Assembly: GCA_019058135.1 (NCBI GenBank)
Contig: JAHLWE010000274.1
Location: forward strand, 1 to 6,703
From: Promethearchaeota archaeon
Lineage (GTDB): Archaea; Asgardarchaeota; Lokiarchaeia; Sigyniarchaeales; SOKP01
Direction: 5' to 3'
DNA length: 6,703 bases
In this document: in pieces, positions 1 to 5,835 of the stretch
How positions within the stretch are numbered: the stretch's first letter is position 1
Layout of the letters: every line of letters starts with the position of its first letter
Position numbers and translations under genes: made by a program
Notes under the pieces: model-generated
Databases searched by the model: none
What the model saw: only the letters and a program-made list of their open reading frames with translations
What the model was told of the DNA's origin: nothing

Positions 1-268
1 GGAAGTAAGACATATGTTTCTATTGGAAAGCATGATCTTAATGATATCAGCTGGTTTTATGGGGATGTTAATAGGAAGTTATTCAGCTTACTTGATGGAA
101 AGTAATTTAAGCCTCCTCACAGAATTACCAACAATATTTTCTATCCCAATAGATACAATAATTAGAGTTTTTGGTATAAGTGTTATTGTTGGGATAATAG
201 GAATGTATTTAATATTATTAAGACTGAGCAGACAGACTTTAATGGATATCTTTAGACAGACCTTTTAG
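1..268 (+). CDS. FtsX/MacB-type ABC transporter permease, C-terminal end (5' partial)
   Basis: The frame is open from base 2, before the first ATG at 14, so this is the tail of a longer gene; 88 residues are visible. It shows two hydrophobic segments: one at about residues 11-32 of the visible part, rich in Gly and Met (GFMGMLIGSYSAYL), and one at about 54-74 (VFGISVIVGIIGMYLILL). A short loop of about 20 residues separates them, and a basic tail with SRQTLMDIFRQ follows. In FtsX-family permeases the last two membrane helices end in exactly this way, with a cytoplasmic 'ASRxxPxExLR'-like tail. Members work with an ATPase partner in lipid or lipoprotein handling, efflux or mechanotransmission; the substrate cannot be told from this end. 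An ATPase gene may lie upstream, outside the window. It could be another polytopic membrane protein, but the tail favours FtsX. Confidence 0.6.
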   Translation, partial: EVRHMFLLESMILMISAGFMGMLIGSYSAYLMESNLSLLTELPTIFSIPIDTIIRVFGISVIVGIIGMYLILLRLSRQTLMDIFRQTF

Positions 269-296
269 ATGAGACATTCAATAAATATGCGAAAAT

Positions 297-316
297 CTTT
301 TTCAAATTCTTTTTTT
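297..316 (+). terminator. T-rich terminator of the permease gene
   Basis: Two T runs (five T at 298-302 and seven T at 310-316) lie about 30-48 bp past the permease stop codon. Archaeal transcription often ends at such T tracts without a strong hairpin, and I see no convincing stem here. The second run overlaps the 3' end of the convergent pyrophosphatase gene by two bases. Confidence 0.4.
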
Positions 317-908
317 ATAAATTTTGTTTAAGAAAATCCACTAATTTGTTAAATGCTTGACTTCTATGAGATATTTTATTTTTTTCTTCAATCGGAATCT
401 CAGAAAAGGTTTTATCTGGAAAGGTATCAGGTAAAAAAATAGGATCAAAACCAAAACCATGGTTTCCCCTCATTTTTTTAGCAATTTTACCACTAACTTC
501 ACCTTTAAAAATTTTGATTTCATTAATTGGTTTGAAATAGAGTGCAATAACGCTCTCGAAATGCGCACAAGTTTTGGACTCTTCTCTAATTAACTTAAGA
601 ATCCCTTCATTTCCTATGGTTTTATGAACATACGCCGAATAAACTCCCGGAAATCCATTTAAAGGCTCATCAACGAAAAATCCAGCATCTTCAACAAAAA
701 AAGATTCATTTAATTTATCCTTAACACTTTTAATTTTAAAGACAGCTACATCTCTTAAATTATCGGCTTGTATTTCAATCGGTTCTAGGTTAGAATGAAA
801 GAGTACATATTTTTGATTTAAATTAGATTTATTAAAAATTTCTGAAACTTCATTAAATTTATGGATATTACCAGTGATAAAATAAATGTGTTTTTTTCCT
901 CCTTTCAT
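315..908 (-). CDS. XTP/dITP diphosphatase (ITPA/RdgB/HAM1 family)
   Basis: Hydrolyses non-canonical purine triphosphates (XTP, ITP, dITP) to the monophosphate and pyrophosphate in the cytosol, keeping deaminated bases out of RNA and DNA. The product is 197 residues, normal for the family, and all signature blocks are present: TGNxxKxxE at 12-20, VEDAGFFV from 72 (acidic metal/catalytic pair E73-D74), GFPGVYSAY at 85-93, GFGFDPIFLP from 151, and FSEI..EEKN..SHR..A ending near 185. I chose the ATG at 908 over the in-frame TTG at 917: the TATA-like box at 925-933 is centred 21 nt from this ATG, and the homology block begins only at residue 8. A GGAGG at codons 3-4 lies inside the coding sequence and cannot serve this start. 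It stands alone on the minus strand, converging on the permease and diverging from the methyltransferase gene. Confidence 0.93.
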   Translation of the reverse strand: MKGGKKHIYFITGNIHKFNEVSEIFNKSNLNQKYVLFHSNLEPIEIQADNLRDVAVFKIKSVKDKLNESFFVEDAGFFVDEPLNGFPGVYSAYVHKTIGNEGILKLIREESKTCAHFESVIALYFKPINEIKIFKGEVSGKIAKKMRGNHGFGFDPIFLPDTFPDKTFSEIPIEEKNKISHRSQAFNKLVDFLKQNL

Positions 909-924
909 ATTAGTCAACTTAAAA

Positions 925-933
925 TTTTTATAT
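925..933 (-). promoter_or_regulatory. TATA-like box for the pyrophosphatase gene
   Basis: On the minus strand the sequence reads ATATAAAAA, centred 21 nt upstream of the ATG at 908. An archaeal TATA box sits about 25 nt before the transcription start, so the message would begin at or next to this ATG (leaderless). No clear BRE is visible in front of it, and the region is so AT-rich that chance matches are common. Confidence 0.4.
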
Positions 934-1039
934 TTGAAATAGAATTTATTTGTGTATAAATGTTTTTAATTAAATACTAATTAATTTTAATAGTTACAAA
1001 AATAATTTTCGATTAATCTTTAGTTATTAGTAGTCAATT

Positions 1040-1063
1040 GGAAAAAAAAAAGTGTTTTAAATC
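1040..1063 (+). repeat. 24-bp near-repeat, copy 1 (intergenic)
   Basis: GG, ten A, then GTGTTTTAAATC. It matches 1743-1766 at 22 of 24 positions and is likewise preceded by AATT. Here the GTG is followed by TTT TAA, so it opens no gene. Much of the match is an A run, so its significance is modest. Confidence 0.45.
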
Positions 1064-1120
1064 TTGATTCCTATAAATAGAATCATTCAATATAAATTCA
1101 TAAACATATGAAAAATATAC

Positions 1121-1130
1121 ATTTTTAAAT
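1121..1130 (+). promoter_or_regulatory. TATA-like box for the methyltransferase/oxidoreductase unit
   Basis: ATTTTTAAAT is centred about 23 nt upstream of the ATG at 1149, and is preceded by GAAAAATATAC at 1110-1120, which could supply a purine-rich BRE. The position fits leaderless transcription of the methyltransferase gene, for which no Shine-Dalgarno sequence is visible. Other A/T boxes (CTATAAATA at 1071-1079, ATATAAATT at 1090-1098) are possible alternatives that would leave a leader. Confidence 0.35.
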
Positions 1131-1148
1131 TGTAAAACTTGAACTTTA

Positions 1149-1739
1149 ATGTTTCATAATATTCCAGAAGTTGTAAAAAAGAGAATGGAATACTTGGAAG
1201 AAATAGATAGGAGAGATAGGCTTGATGGAACACCTAGAATAAAAAGACTTCGTCAAATTCCTCATGAAACAGGGAAATTTATTTCAATTTTAGCAGCTTG
1301 TGCTCCAAAAGGAGAATTTTTAGAAATTGGAACAAGTGCGGGTTATTCTACACTGTGGATAGCGCTGGCGTGTCAATTAAATGAAAATAAAATAACAACT
1401 TTTGAAATTTTAAAAGAAAAAGCTAAATTAGCTAGAGAAATATTCCAAATAACTTATTTAGAGAAAATTATCAAACTAATAGAGGATGATGCTCGAAATT
1501 ATTTAACCTGTTATACGAATATCTCATTTTGCTTTTTAGATGCAGAGAAAGAAATTTACGGCGAATGTTACGAATTAATAATTCCAAATATGGTTAAAGG
1601 AGGGATATTTATTGCTGATAATGCAATTAATCATTATAAAACGTTAAAACCTATGTTAGATAAAGCTATGGCTGATGATCGAGTAGATTCATTAATAGTG
1701 CCAATTGGAAAAGGTGAATTGGTGAGTAGAAAAATTTAA
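1149..1739 (+). CDS. COMT-type metal-dependent O-methyltransferase (class I, SAM-dependent)
   Basis: A 196-residue protein of the YrrM/catechol O-methyltransferase family (COG4122, PF01596), which moves a methyl group from S-adenosylmethionine to a hydroxyl group on a small molecule. Motif I is FLEIGTSAGYST at 57-68; the acidic residue at the end of strand 2 is E86 (TTFEI). D131 (FLDAEK) and D157-N158 (GGIFIADN) match the three metal ligands known in COMT, and the family pattern D-x-x-K-x-x-Y is present at 131-137. The N-terminal stretch (1-40) is charged and helical, as in relatives. No signal peptide or membrane segment, so cytosolic. The oxidoreductase gene starts 15 bp downstream on the same strand, so the two are probably co-transcribed and may act on one product. 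The substrate is unknown; the family also includes tRNA hydroxyuridine methyltransferases (TrmR), which cannot be excluded. Confidence 0.85.
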   Translation: MFHNIPEVVKKRMEYLEEIDRRDRLDGTPRIKRLRQIPHETGKFISILAACAPKGEFLEIGTSAGYSTLWIALACQLNENKITTFEILKEKAKLAREIFQITYLEKIIKLIEDDARNYLTCYTNISFCFLDAEKEIYGECYELIIPNMVKGGIFIADNAINHYKTLKPMLDKAMADDRVDSLIVPIGKGELVSRKI

Positions 1740-1741
1740 TT

Positions 1742-1745
1742 AGGA
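1742..1745 (+). promoter_or_regulatory. Weak ribosome binding site supporting the GTG start at 1755
   Basis: AGGA lies 9 nt before the GTG at 1755, separated mainly by an A run, just after the methyltransferase stop codon at 1737-1739. It is the only visible start signal for the oxidoreductase; the next Met codons in frame lie well inside the conserved FAD domain. Confidence 0.45.
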
Positions 1746-1766
1746 AAAAAAAAGGTGTTTAAAATC
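1743..1766 (+). repeat. 24-bp near-repeat, copy 2 (start of the oxidoreductase gene)
   Basis: GG, nine A, then GGTGTTTAAAATC, 22 of 24 positions identical to 1040-1063. This copy carries the RBS, spacer and first codons (GTG TTT AAA ATC) of the FAD oxidoreductase. Confidence 0.45.
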
Positions 1767-3059
1767 CCAGTAAATTTTGATTATATTGTTATTGGTGGAG
1801 GAATTGCAGGATTACACATTGGTGCTTTACTAAGTCTGCACGGAAAGGTAATTGTTCTTGAAAAAACCAATAATATTGGCGGTCGAGCAAAAGTTGTTGA
1901 AAAAGATGGATTTAAGCTAGATTTTGGAGCGCATCCCATAAGATTTGGATATAAATCAGATCTTGGTGAATCTCTTGAAGAAATAGGAAAACCTATTGAA
2001 TTCATTAAACCAGGAAAAGTATTGGCGTTCTTGGACGATGGTTCTATAACCACATATCCCTCGGGAGGTATTATAGCAGTTCTAAAAAGTAAATTGGTTC
2101 CTTTTTTCAAGACTCTAAAATTAATGATAAAGATAAAGAAAATGGCAGAGGAAGATTTTGTAGCTCTTTATGATATGTCTTTAGAAGAATGGTTTAACAA
2201 GGAGAACATTACCCCTAAAATTCGAAAATTTTTAACCATGGCAAGCGCTACTCTCCAAGTAAATCCCTTTATTGAACGATCCTCAACCGGTGAAACTCTA
2301 CAAAATATTAGAAAATTTCTAGATATTGGAAGTGTATATTATCCAAGAGGTGGATGGGGTGAAATTTTCTCAAGATTTTCGGAAAAAATTAAAGAGAACG
2401 GAGAGATTAGATTAAAAAGTGAAGTATCAGAAATTATAGTTAAAGAGGGGAAAACAACAGGAGTTAAAATTGGAGATGAAATAATTAATGGTGAAAAAAT
2501 TATTTCTACAATCCCTGTCCAACAATTCTTTACTATTTTGGATGAAAAATTATGTGATAAAGATTTCGTTACTAGATGTCAAGGTTTGAAATGTACTGCA
2601 GGAATCAGTATTGATTTTTGTTTATCTAAGCCAATTAGTGATATTGATGGAGGTATTATGCTCGAGAACCCGCTAGGTTTTGTTTTTATTCCATCTAATA
2701 TTTCACCAGAAGTTGCTCCGGAAGGAAAATCTTTAATGACTTTTTTTACAATAACTAATGTTGAGGATATTAAAGATAAGAATAAATCTAATGAAATTTA
2801 TCAACATCTTAGGAGTGCAATCTTAAGATTCTTCCCGGAGATTGAAAATAACCTGGAATTTGAAAGACCGTTATTTCATGATATGATTGATGGAGTTGAG
2901 GTTAATACAGAACAACATCGATTAAAGAGACCGGGAAATGAAATCAAAGAAATCTCCAATTTATTTATCACTGGAGATTCTGTAGGAGGTGAAGGCGCTG
3001 GGGGCGATATTGGACACACTAGCGTTCGAAACTGCTATGAAATAATTATTGGAAAATAA
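1755..3059 (+). CDS. Phytoene desaturase-like FAD-dependent oxidoreductase
   Basis: A 434-residue flavoprotein of the phytoene dehydrogenase/amine-oxidase superfamily (COG1233). Strand 1 and the dinucleotide loop are DYIVIGGGIAGLHIGALLS at 9-27 with GxGxxG as G14-G16-G19; E36 ends strand 2 and would bind the FAD ribose; GGRA at 42-45 is the family's second signature. YPRGGWGEI at 196-204 matches the central 'PxGG' block, and the C-terminal FAD motif is NLFITGDSVGGEGAGGDIGH at 402-421. Members desaturate, isomerise or saturate isoprenoids, or oxidise amines. It lacks the traits I associate with archaeal geranylgeranyl reductase, so carotenoid, quinone or other lipid chemistry is possible, but substrate is not determined. 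The start is GTG with AGGA 9 nt upstream; there is no good alternative before the FAD loop. It follows the methyltransferase gene by 15 bp, suggesting a shared pathway. Confidence 0.85.
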   Translation: MFKIPVNFDYIVIGGGIAGLHIGALLSLHGKVIVLEKTNNIGGRAKVVEKDGFKLDFGAHPIRFGYKSDLGESLEEIGKPIEFIKPGKVLAFLDDGSITTYPSGGIIAVLKSKLVPFFKTLKLMIKIKKMAEEDFVALYDMSLEEWFNKENITPKIRKFLTMASATLQVNPFIERSSTGETLQNIRKFLDIGSVYYPRGGWGEIFSRFSEKIKENGEIRLKSEVSEIIVKEGKTTGVKIGDEIINGEKIISTIPVQQFFTILDEKLCDKDFVTRCQGLKCTAGISIDFCLSKPISDIDGGIMLENPLGFVFIPSNISPEVAPEGKSLMTFFTITNVEDIKDKNKSNEIYQHLRSAILRFFPEIENNLEFERPLFHDMIDGVEVNTEQHRLKRPGNEIKEISNLFITGDSVGGEGAGGDIGHTSVRNCYEIIIGK

Positions 3060-3062
3060 TTG

Positions 3063-3088
3063 CTTAAACAAGTTATGACTTGGCTTAA
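3063..3088 (+). repeat. Small stem-loop after the oxidoreductase gene
   Basis: CAAGT (3069-3073) pairs with ACTTG (3078-3082) around a TATG loop; TTAA at 3064-3067 and TTAA at 3085-3088 can extend the stem past a small internal loop. The arms also contain a direct repeat GCTTAAA (3062-3068 and 3083-3089). It starts a few bases after the stop codon and is not followed directly by a T run, so it may stabilise the 3' end of the message rather than terminate it. Confidence 0.35.
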
Positions 3089-3129
3089 AATAAATTCCGT
3101 TTGAGATAAATATTTTAATAAATCCAAAA

Positions 3130-3159
3130 TTTTATTTATTTTATTTCTTTATACTTTTT
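3130..3159 (+). terminator. T-rich tract ending the methyltransferase/oxidoreductase unit
   Basis: Thirty bases of which nearly all are T, broken by single A or C bases (TTTATTTATTTTATTTC and onward), about 70 bp after the oxidoreductase stop. This is the usual form of an archaeal intrinsic terminator. It is also just upstream of the uS15 promoter region. Confidence 0.45.
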
Positions 3160-3195
3160 AAATTATATCTGAACAAGCTTTAATCATATAATTTA
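3155..3195 (+). promoter_or_regulatory. Promoter region of the uS15-eS1 operon (two candidate TATA-like boxes)
   Basis: Box A, TTTTTAAATTA at 3155-3165, is centred about 41 nt before the GTG at 3201 and would give a leader of roughly 15 nt. Box B, ATATAATTTA at 3186-3195, has the same 13-base core (3186-3198) as the box in front of the nucleotidylyltransferase gene at 5830-5842, but would place the transcript start near 3212-3216, inside the annotated coding sequence. Which box is used decides which start codon is possible for uS15. Confidence 0.35.
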
Positions 3196-3200
3196 ATTAA

Positions 3201-3671
3201 GTGAGTTGGTTTAGCATCGCACGAATGCACAGCAGAAAAAAAGGAAAAAGTGACTCGACGAGACCGGCAAGATTGGAAAAACCTAGTTGGTTAACAATAT
3301 CAGCTGAACAAATAGAAGATTTAGTTATAAAACTTGCACGAAAGGGAAATTCTAAGAGTATGATTGGTACGATTTTAAGAGACGGTTTTGGAGTCCCACT
3401 TGTTAAAATTGTTACTGGAAGAAAAATTAATCAGATTCTGGAAGAAGCCAAAATCGAGGAAGATTTACCAGAAGATTTACGCAATTTGGCCAAAAAAGCT
3501 GTAAATTTACGGAAACATTTAGAAACAAATAAAAAGGATTTAGATTCTAGGAAAGGATTACAAAGAACGGAATCTAAAATTTACAGATTAATTAAGTATT
3601 ATAAAAAGAAAGGAGTTTTACCTCAAGATTTCAAATATTCTCCCGAAGATATTAAAACATTATTAATATAA
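3201..3671 (+). CDS. rps15: Small-subunit ribosomal protein uS15 (archaeal S15 / eukaryotic S13 type)
   Basis: Binds 16S rRNA in the platform of the 30S subunit. It carries the archaeal/eukaryotic N-terminal extension (ARMHSRKKGKS at 7-17, matching ARMHARxxGKS of other archaea; KPSW at 27-30) and the universal core: MIGTILRDGFGVP at 54-66, LPEDLRNLAKKAVNLRKHLE at 89-108, LQRTESKIYRLIKYYKKKG at 120-138. At 156 residues it is normal or slightly long. The start is uncertain: an in-frame TAA (3198-3200) directly precedes the GTG at 3201, so only GTG 3201 (adding MSWFS before the conserved block) or ATG 3225 (cutting off its first two residues) are standard choices; the codon where other archaea have the initiator Met (3216) is ATC. 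I keep GTG because it retains the full conserved block. eS1 follows after 19 bp. Confidence 0.93.
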   Translation: MSWFSIARMHSRKKGKSDSTRPARLEKPSWLTISAEQIEDLVIKLARKGNSKSMIGTILRDGFGVPLVKIVTGRKINQILEEAKIEEDLPEDLRNLAKKAVNLRKHLETNKKDLDSRKGLQRTESKIYRLIKYYKKKGVLPQDFKYSPEDIKTLLI

Positions 3672-3690
3672 TCATCAAAAAGGCGTAATT

Positions 3691-4521
3691 ATGAGTTCAA
3701 AAGGGAAAAGAGAAAGGAAAAAGGCCGATACTTGGAAAGAAAAAATTTGGTACGATGTTTATGCTCCTAAATCTTTTAAAAATCAATATATAGGTAAGAT
3801 TGTAGGAAAAAATACAGATTTTATTTTAAATCGAACAATAGAAACCTTATTATATGATTTTACGGGAGATTTTCATGATATTACTGCTATCTTGCGCTTT
3901 AGAGTTATAAAAGTTGAGGGAAATAGATGTGAAACATATCTTGTTGGGCATCAATTGACAAAAGATTTCATTCGTTCATTAATTAGAAAAGGAGTTTCAA
4001 AGGTTCAAATGATAAATAATTATAAAACAGTAGATAATTACATTTATCGTATTACTAGTGTTTGTACAACAATTAAAAAGGCTAGATCCAGTCAGATCAT
4101 TACAATCAGGCGAATTATGGATGATATTTTGCGTACATTTGCCAGAGATCTAAAGCATGAGAAATTTATTCGTGGTATGATATATGGAGAATTTTCAAAC
4201 CAAATTAAAAGGGTTGCAAAAACGATATATCCGCTTTTCGAAGCAATAATTATTAAATCAAAACTGATCTCCTCACCTAGTTTGGAGGATCAAGAAGCTC
4301 CTCCAAAAGAAGAAGAATTTGAAATTGTTGAACCTCAAATTAGAAGGACAGTAAAATCTCAGATTGCACGAGCTAAAAGAGTTAATGTCCAGAAGTTGAC
4401 ATATAAGAGGCAAAAAGCGGAAAAAAGGAAAGCTCAAAGTGAAGAGAAAATAGAACAAGAAGTATCTGATGAAAAGATTGAAGAGAAAGTCAATAAAGAA
4501 ATAGTTGAAGTTGAAAAATAA
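3691..4521 (+). CDS. rps3ae: Small-subunit ribosomal protein eS1 (S3Ae) with long charged C-terminal tail
   Basis: Archaeal/eukaryotic protein of the 30S/40S platform near the mRNA exit. The core spans about 12-195: DTWKEKIWYDVYAPKSF at 13-29 (matching the KKDWYDVKAP block of the human protein), IGKIVGK at 34-40, FRVIKVEGNRC..LVGHQLTKD up to 92, a RKGVSKVQ/TVDNYIYR segment at 99-120, and AKTIYPLFEAIIIKSK at 176-191. After this comes a tail of about 80 residues: an acidic patch (QEAPPKEEEFEIVE at 201-214), a very basic helix (about 218-250), then a Lys/Glu-rich end (251-276). At 276 residues it is longer than the roughly 200-220 I expect for archaea and near the eukaryotic length. The ATG start has only a weak upstream AAAAAGGCG (3678-3685). 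Co-transcribed with uS15; the stop is 6 bp from the stop of the convergent gene. Confidence 0.95.
   Translation: MSSKGKRERKKADTWKEKIWYDVYAPKSFKNQYIGKIVGKNTDFILNRTIETLLYDFTGDFHDITAILRFRVIKVEGNRCETYLVGHQLTKDFIRSLIRKGVSKVQMINNYKTVDNYIYRITSVCTTIKKARSSQIITIRRIMDDILRTFARDLKHEKFIRGMIYGEFSNQIKRVAKTIYPLFEAIIIKSKLISSPSLEDQEAPPKEEEFEIVEPQIRRTVKSQIARAKRVNVQKLTYKRQKAEKRKAQSEEKIEQEVSDEKIEEKVNKEIVEVEK
4512..4521 (-). terminator. Possible T-rich terminator of the nucleotidylyltransferase gene
   Basis: On the minus strand TTTATTTTTC begins 7 bases after the TGA stop of the nucleotidylyltransferase. It lies inside the 3' end of eS1, so termination of the two genes would overlap. Weak, composition-based evidence only. 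Confidence 0.25.
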
Positions 4522-4527
4522 ACTAAC

Positions 4528-4546
4528 TCAATTGATTTGTTTTTTT
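4528..4546 (+). terminator. Terminator of the uS15-eS1 operon
   Basis: A short palindrome TCAATTGA (4528-4535) is followed by a run of seven T (4540-4546), starting 7 bases after the eS1 stop. The T run fits archaeal termination; the palindrome is too short to form a strong hairpin. It lies within the 3' codons of the convergent gene. Confidence 0.45.
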
Positions 4547-5817
4547 AGGATAATATTTTTAAAATCAGCATAATATACTGATTTTGGGGGAATATCTTCA
4601 TTAACTAGAGTATTTGCGCCGATTAAAGAATTTTCTCCAACTTTAACGCCACACACAATATTTGTACTTATCCCTGTTTTTACATTATCCCCTATAATGG
4701 TCCCTAATTTTTTTCTTTTAGTATCGATGATTTTACCTTCTACAATCATTTTCACTGAAGTTCCCGTCAATTTTAAATTAGCAATTTTAGTTCCTGCTCC
4801 GAAGTTGACTTTTTCACCTATAATAGAATCTCCGACATAATTAAAATGTGGAAAATTGGTATTGGACATAGCAATTGAATTTTTAACTTCACTTGAGTTT
4901 CCAATATGACAATTATTACATATACATGAATAAGGTCTAATATGTGCATTAGGTCCAATTTTATTACCTTCTCCAATATAAACTGGTCCTTCAATATATG
5001 TACCTGACATAATGCGTGTATCCTTACCGATGAAAACCTTATTTTTTATAATTACATTGTCCTCAACAATTCCATTAATTTCCGCCTCAATTTTATCTAA
5101 TATGAATTTATTCGCATCTAAAAGTTGCCAAGGTAATCCAATATCACTCCAAAAAAATTGACTTAAATCATATCCTAAAATTTTTAATCCTTTTTTTATC
5201 ATAATAGCAAAAGAATCCGTAATCTCGTATTCTCCCCTGATTGATTTTTTAGTTTGATCTATCGCGTCAAATAATTTAGAATTAAAAATATAGATTCCTG
5301 CATTTGCCAAATTCCCAACATTTAATCCTTTAATTGGTTTTTCGACAATTTCTTTTGCATATCCTTGCTCATCTAAAGAAATAATACCAAAGCTTTCAGG
5401 ATTTTCAACGCTAAAAAGTGTGATTATGCCATCACAATTACCTTCTTGAAATAATTTAACTACATCAATAAAAACTTGTTCATCAGTGATAACATCGCCA
5501 TTCATCAATAAGAAAGGTTTATTTTCCACAAAATTCTGACAACATTTGGCAGCATGGGCTGTACCTAAACGCTTCTCTTGAATAACATACTTGATTTTTA
5601 CTCCAAATTTGTCTTGCCCATCTCCAAAATATTCCTTAATCATTTCATTTTTATAGCCAACAATTAGAAGAATTTCTTTAATACCAATATTTTTAATGTT
5701 ATTTATAGAATGTTCAAGTAATGGAGCACCTCCAATAGGAATCAAAGGTTTAGGTCTTGTATTTGTAAGTGGCCTTAATCGCTTACCTATTCCAGCTGCT
5801 AAAATTACTGCTTTCAT
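4528..5817 (-). CDS. GlmU-like bifunctional sugar-1-phosphate nucleotidylyltransferase/acetyltransferase
   Basis: Cytosolic two-domain enzyme, 429 residues, resembling the archaeal GlmU-like proteins (for example Sulfolobus ST0452) that make UDP-GlcNAc or dTDP-sugars for glycans. N-terminal Rossmann-like domain, about 1-245: nucleotide-binding signature LAAGIGKRLRP at 6-16 with RPKPLIPIGG at 21-30, Q80, LGTAHA at 84-89, metal-binding D108 in LLMNGDV, EKP at 159-161, NAGIYIF at 172-178, GEYEITD at 195-201, and W223-D225. C-terminal left-handed beta-helix, about 250-415, with hexapeptide repeats such as IGKDTR, IGEGNK, IGPNAH, IGEKVN, IGDNVK and VGENSL. HFNYVGD at 324-330 then VNFGAGT match GlmU's HLxYxGD..VNIGAG block, so H324 is the likely acetyltransferase base. 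The ATG start is well supported. Whether it uses GlcN-1-P, GalN-1-P or Glc-1-P cannot be read from sequence. Confidence 0.9.
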   Translation of the reverse strand: MKAVILAAGIGKRLRPLTNTRPKPLIPIGGAPLLEHSINNIKNIGIKEILLIVGYKNEMIKEYFGDGQDKFGVKIKYVIQEKRLGTAHAAKCCQNFVENKPFLLMNGDVITDEQVFIDVVKLFQEGNCDGIITLFSVENPESFGIISLDEQGYAKEIVEKPIKGLNVGNLANAGIYIFNSKLFDAIDQTKKSIRGEYEITDSFAIMIKKGLKILGYDLSQFFWSDIGLPWQLLDANKFILDKIEAEINGIVEDNVIIKNKVFIGKDTRIMSGTYIEGPVYIGEGNKIGPNAHIRPYSCICNNCHIGNSSEVKNSIAMSNTNFPHFNYVGDSIIGEKVNFGAGTKIANLKLTGTSVKMIVEGKIIDTKRKKLGTIIGDNVKTGISTNIVCGVKVGENSLIGANTLVNEDIPPKSVYYADFKNIILKKQIN

Positions 5818-5835
5818 TAGAAATTCACAAATTAA

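Noticed and set aside
890..908. GGAGG on the minus strand next to the ATG at 908, looking like a Shine-Dalgarno site
   Set aside because: It lies downstream of the ATG, in codons 3-4 (KGGKK), and no standard start codon follows at useful distance before the conserved TGN motif. Probably a coincidence of Gly and Lys codons.
1108..1128. Six-codon open frame (ATG at 1108) upstream of the methyltransferase as a leader peptide
   Set aside because: No ribosome binding site, no meaningful residue pattern, and it overlaps the likely TATA box of the methyltransferase gene, so it would be upstream of the transcript.
1781..2110. 109-residue open frame on the minus strand
   Set aside because: It lies wholly inside the FAD domain of the oxidoreductase, antisense to the conserved GxGxxG and GGRA motifs, and its Pro/Ser-rich product resembles no family. 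It is a shadow of the real gene.
3060..3200. tRNA or small RNA gene in the gap before uS15
   Set aside because: No cloverleaf, no GGTTCRA-type T-loop and no GC-rich segment; only a 5-bp stem-loop and T-rich DNA are present.
4273..4458. 61-residue open frame on the minus strand, rich in Phe
   Set aside because: It is antisense to the charged eS1 tail; the Phe/Leu-rich composition is what Lys/Glu codons give when read in reverse.
4900..4930. CxCxxC (C298, C300, C303) in the beta-helix domain of the nucleotidylyltransferase as a metal site
   Set aside because: The residues fall at ordinary turn positions of hexapeptide repeats (compare GDNCHIG in relatives), and no partner His/Cys cluster is evident. 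More likely normal variation.
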